64,000 bases of DNA from Streptomyces sp. NBC_00178 (GTDB taxonomy: Bacteria > Actinomycetota > Actinomycetes > Streptomycetales > Streptomycetaceae). Location of the stretch: contig NZ_CP108143.1 of the NCBI RefSeq assembly GCF_036206005.1, positions 3,997,501 through 4,061,500 on the forward strand, in the 5' to 3' direction. The position numbers were made by a program, and so were the translations under genes. Below, in pieces: positions 62,612-64,000 of the stretch. The notes under the pieces were generated by a model. It saw only the letters and a program-made list of their open reading frames with translations. It did no database searches and was not told the origin of the DNA. The stretch's first letter is position 1. Every line of letters starts with the position of its first letter.

Positions 62612-63061
62612 CTACACCTCGACCAGCACGGTGAACGGGCCGTGATTCGTGAGCGTGACGCGCATGTCCGCTCCGAACCGGCCCGTCTCCACCCGGGCGC
62701 CGAGTGCCCGCAGTTGCGTCACCACCTCGTCGACCAGCGGTTCGGCGACCTCGCCGGGTGCGGCGGCGTTCCACGTGGGCCTGCGGCCCTTCCTGGCGTC
62801 CCCGTAGAGAGTGAACTGCGAAATGACCAAAAGCGGTGCATTCACGTCCGAGCAGGACTTCTCGCCCTCGAGAATCCGCAGGGTCCACAGCTTGCGGGCG
62901 AGCTGCGCCGCCTTCTCCGCGGTGTCCCCGTGAGTGACCCCCACCAGCACACACAGTCCTTCGCCGACGATCTCGCCGACCGTCCCGGAACCCGGAGCGC
63001 CGTCCGCGCCGCCCGCGACGGCGACGCTCGCGCCGTCCACCCTCTGTATCACTGCACGCAT
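62612..63061 (-). CDS. dtd: D-aminoacyl-tRNA deacylase
   Basis: 149 residues, standard Dtd length. Active-site motifs [12 protein letters not shown] and the Gly-cisPro loop TNHGPFT. It removes D-amino acids (and glycine mischarged on tRNA-Ala) from tRNA. ATG 63061. Divergent from rsiG. Confidence 0.95.
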   Translation of the reverse strand: MRAVIQRVDGASVAVAGGADGAPGSGTVGEIVGEGLCVLVGVTHGDTAEKAAQLARKLWTLRILEGEKSCSDVNAPLLVISQFTLYGDARKGRRPTWNAAAPGEVAEPLVDEVVTQLRALGARVETGRFGADMRVTLTNHGPFTVLVEV

Positions 63062-63176
63062 ACAGACCAACCTATCTTGGGCTGAACGGGTACAGAGCAC
63101 CTGCATGAACACCGTGCGTAGTGGCACCATGCACGATGTCGGTGTGCCGACGCACCGGTCGAGGGGACGGAACATC

Positions 63177-63845
63177 ATGACCACACATGGAACCGGGCCA
63201 TCACCCGGTGCCGTACCAGTGACGTGCACGGCCGGCAGCCTCCGGCCACCGGTCCAGCGGAACGGTGCTCCGACCGGCCTGTCGCCCGTGGCGCCTCCCG
63301 CGCGGCTGCCGGGCGCGGTGTCCGTGCCGGGGCAGACGGCGGGGGCGGGACTCGCCTCCGTACGCCCGCAGGAGGAGTTCGGCGGGCTGCGGCTGCCGGA
63401 TCTGCGCACGCTGCGCCGTGACGCCCAGCGCGACGAGGCGGACCTCAGTTACGTACGCCGTCTGGTCCAGGGACGGATCGACATCCTGCGGGCCGAACTG
63501 GCCCGCCGCGCGGGTCCCGAGTCACCCGTCGTGGACCGGCTGTCGGAGATCCTCGCCGACACCCCGTCGGTCCACCGCTCCTCGGCCCGGCACGTCACGC
63601 TGACCACGCCGCGGAGCGACGAGTACCGGCAGCTGGCCGCCGACACGCTCGCGGAGGTCGGGCTGTCCGATCTCGACGCCCGTACGGACGAAGAGCTGCT
63701 GACCGCCATGGGACGGCTCGTGCGCTACGAGCAGCGCGTCTCCCGGCGGCGTCACCGGCTCCAGCGGACCGTGGACGATTGCAGCGCGGAGATCGCCCGC
63801 AGGTACCGTGACGGAGAAGCACAAGTAGAGGACCTGCTCGCCTGA
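63177..63845 (+). CDS. rsiG: Anti-sigma factor RsiG (c-di-GMP-dependent, WhiG-binding)
   Basis: 222 residues from ATG 63177 ([10 protein letters not shown]), GAGGGGACGG upstream; an ATG at 63129 is also in frame. The first ~85 residues are disordered. The helical remainder has both copies of the RsiG motif E-x3-S-x2-R-x3-Q-x3-[17 protein letters not shown] and [16 protein letters not shown]. These bind a c-di-GMP dimer, arming RsiG to hold sigma-WhiG and delay sporulation. The linker helix contains [18 protein letters not shown]. Confidence 0.93.
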   Translation: MTTHGTGPSPGAVPVTCTAGSLRPPVQRNGAPTGLSPVAPPARLPGAVSVPGQTAGAGLASVRPQEEFGGLRLPDLRTLRRDAQRDEADLSYVRRLVQGRIDILRAELARRAGPESPVVDRLSEILADTPSVHRSSARHVTLTTPRSDEYRQLAADTLAEVGLSDLDARTDEELLTAMGRLVRYEQRVSRRRHRLQRTVDDCSAEIARRYRDGEAQVEDLLA

Positions 63846-63851
63846 AGCGAC

Positions 63852-63887
63852 CCTTCCGGGGGCGGGTCACGCCCCGCCCCCGGAAGG
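63852..63887 (+). terminator. Terminator after rsiG
   Basis: CCTTCCGGGGGCGGG / CCCGCCCCCGGAAGG, a 15-bp perfect stem with a 6-nt loop, 6 nt past the rsiG stop. Confidence 0.85.
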
Positions 63888-63898
63888 CCACCAGCCCC

Positions 63899-64000
63899 AT
63901 GACCTCCTTCATAGCCCCGTCGCCGTCCTCGTCCCCCGCGCCCCCGGTCCTCGCCGAGGTCGTGCGGTCCGGGTTCACCGAGGGGCACCACCGGGGGTCC
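63899..64000 (+). CDS. Asparaginase, N-terminal fragment (runs off the window)
   Basis: Thirty-four codons from ATG 63899. The start MTSFIAPSPSSSPAPP is a variable tail, then VLAEVVRSGFTEGHHRGS is the characteristic N-terminus of actinobacterial type-II-like (thermolabile) asparaginases. Nothing more can be said, as the remainder is outside. Confidence 0.75.
   Translation, partial: MTSFIAPSPSSSPAPPVLAEVVRSGFTEGHHRGS

Overview
High-GC DNA with strong third-position GC, an actinobacterial rrn end, mycothiol synthase, RsiG, GlnR, Nur, XRE/DUF5753 regulators and frequent GTG/TTG starts with 4-nt overlaps points to a Streptomyces chromosome. From memory the gene order resembles the region around SCO4126-SCO4187 of S. 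coelicolor; I could not check this by search.

Layout. 1-1.3 kb: 3' end of 23S rRNA, 5S rRNA and the rrn terminator. 1.4-9.3 kb: a GNAT acetyltransferase, then six minus-strand genes matching the cmdABCDEF differentiation cluster. They read as a chromosomal type IV secretion-like membrane machine with a split VirB4 (CmdC + CmdB), VirB6/TrbL-like CmdD, VirB8-like CmdE, a VirB2-like small protein CmdF and a VirD4-like CmdA without a P-loop. 9.6-16.8 kb: accessory metabolism (DUF402, aldo/keto reductase, TmrB-like ATPase, secreted family-8 polysaccharide lyase) and an XRE regulator / ATPase pair. 17-19.7 kb: a three-gene operon ending in a DUF1023 hydrolase and a lipoprotein, with an abrupt drop in GC inside the hydrolase gene. 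19.8-26.5 kb: a bifunctional cell-wall hydrolase, a PAP2 phosphatase, a STAND/TPR protein and a lipoprotein.

26.7-44.5 kb is phosphate and polyphosphate biology: DUF47-Pit uptake, pstSCAB behind a four-unit PHO box, and NUDIX-CHAD-ppk. Embedded in it are a copper-type CsoR with its operator, a methionine aminopeptidase beside a broken gene, a GntR/ABC operon, mshD and a secreted 5'-nucleotidase. 44.6-51.6 kb: PI-specific phospholipase C, a two-component system next to an HtrA protease (an envelope-stress module), a LacI regulator and GlnR.

51.8-64 kb: a hydrolase, a MoaD-like protein, membrane proteins, and a sulfur cluster (sulfurtransferase + DUF1416) preceded by a short Cys-containing leader ORF. 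Then come DUF3099, a DsrE-like protein, three overlapping genes for single-pass extracytoplasmic proteins, a 33-residue membrane peptide, a FABP/nitrobindin-like protein, nur, ygfZ, dtd, rsiG (both c-di-GMP-binding motifs intact) and the first 34 codons of an asparaginase. Several genes here look leaderless, with a -10 hexamer 6-7 nt before the start codon.

No tRNA, CRISPR array, integrase or insertion sequence was seen. The best candidates for undescribed biology are the cmd machine, the composition-mosaic hydrolase/lipoprotein operon, the tandem three-gene extracytoplasmic set, and several short genes (leader peptide, 59-aa and 33-aa ORFs).
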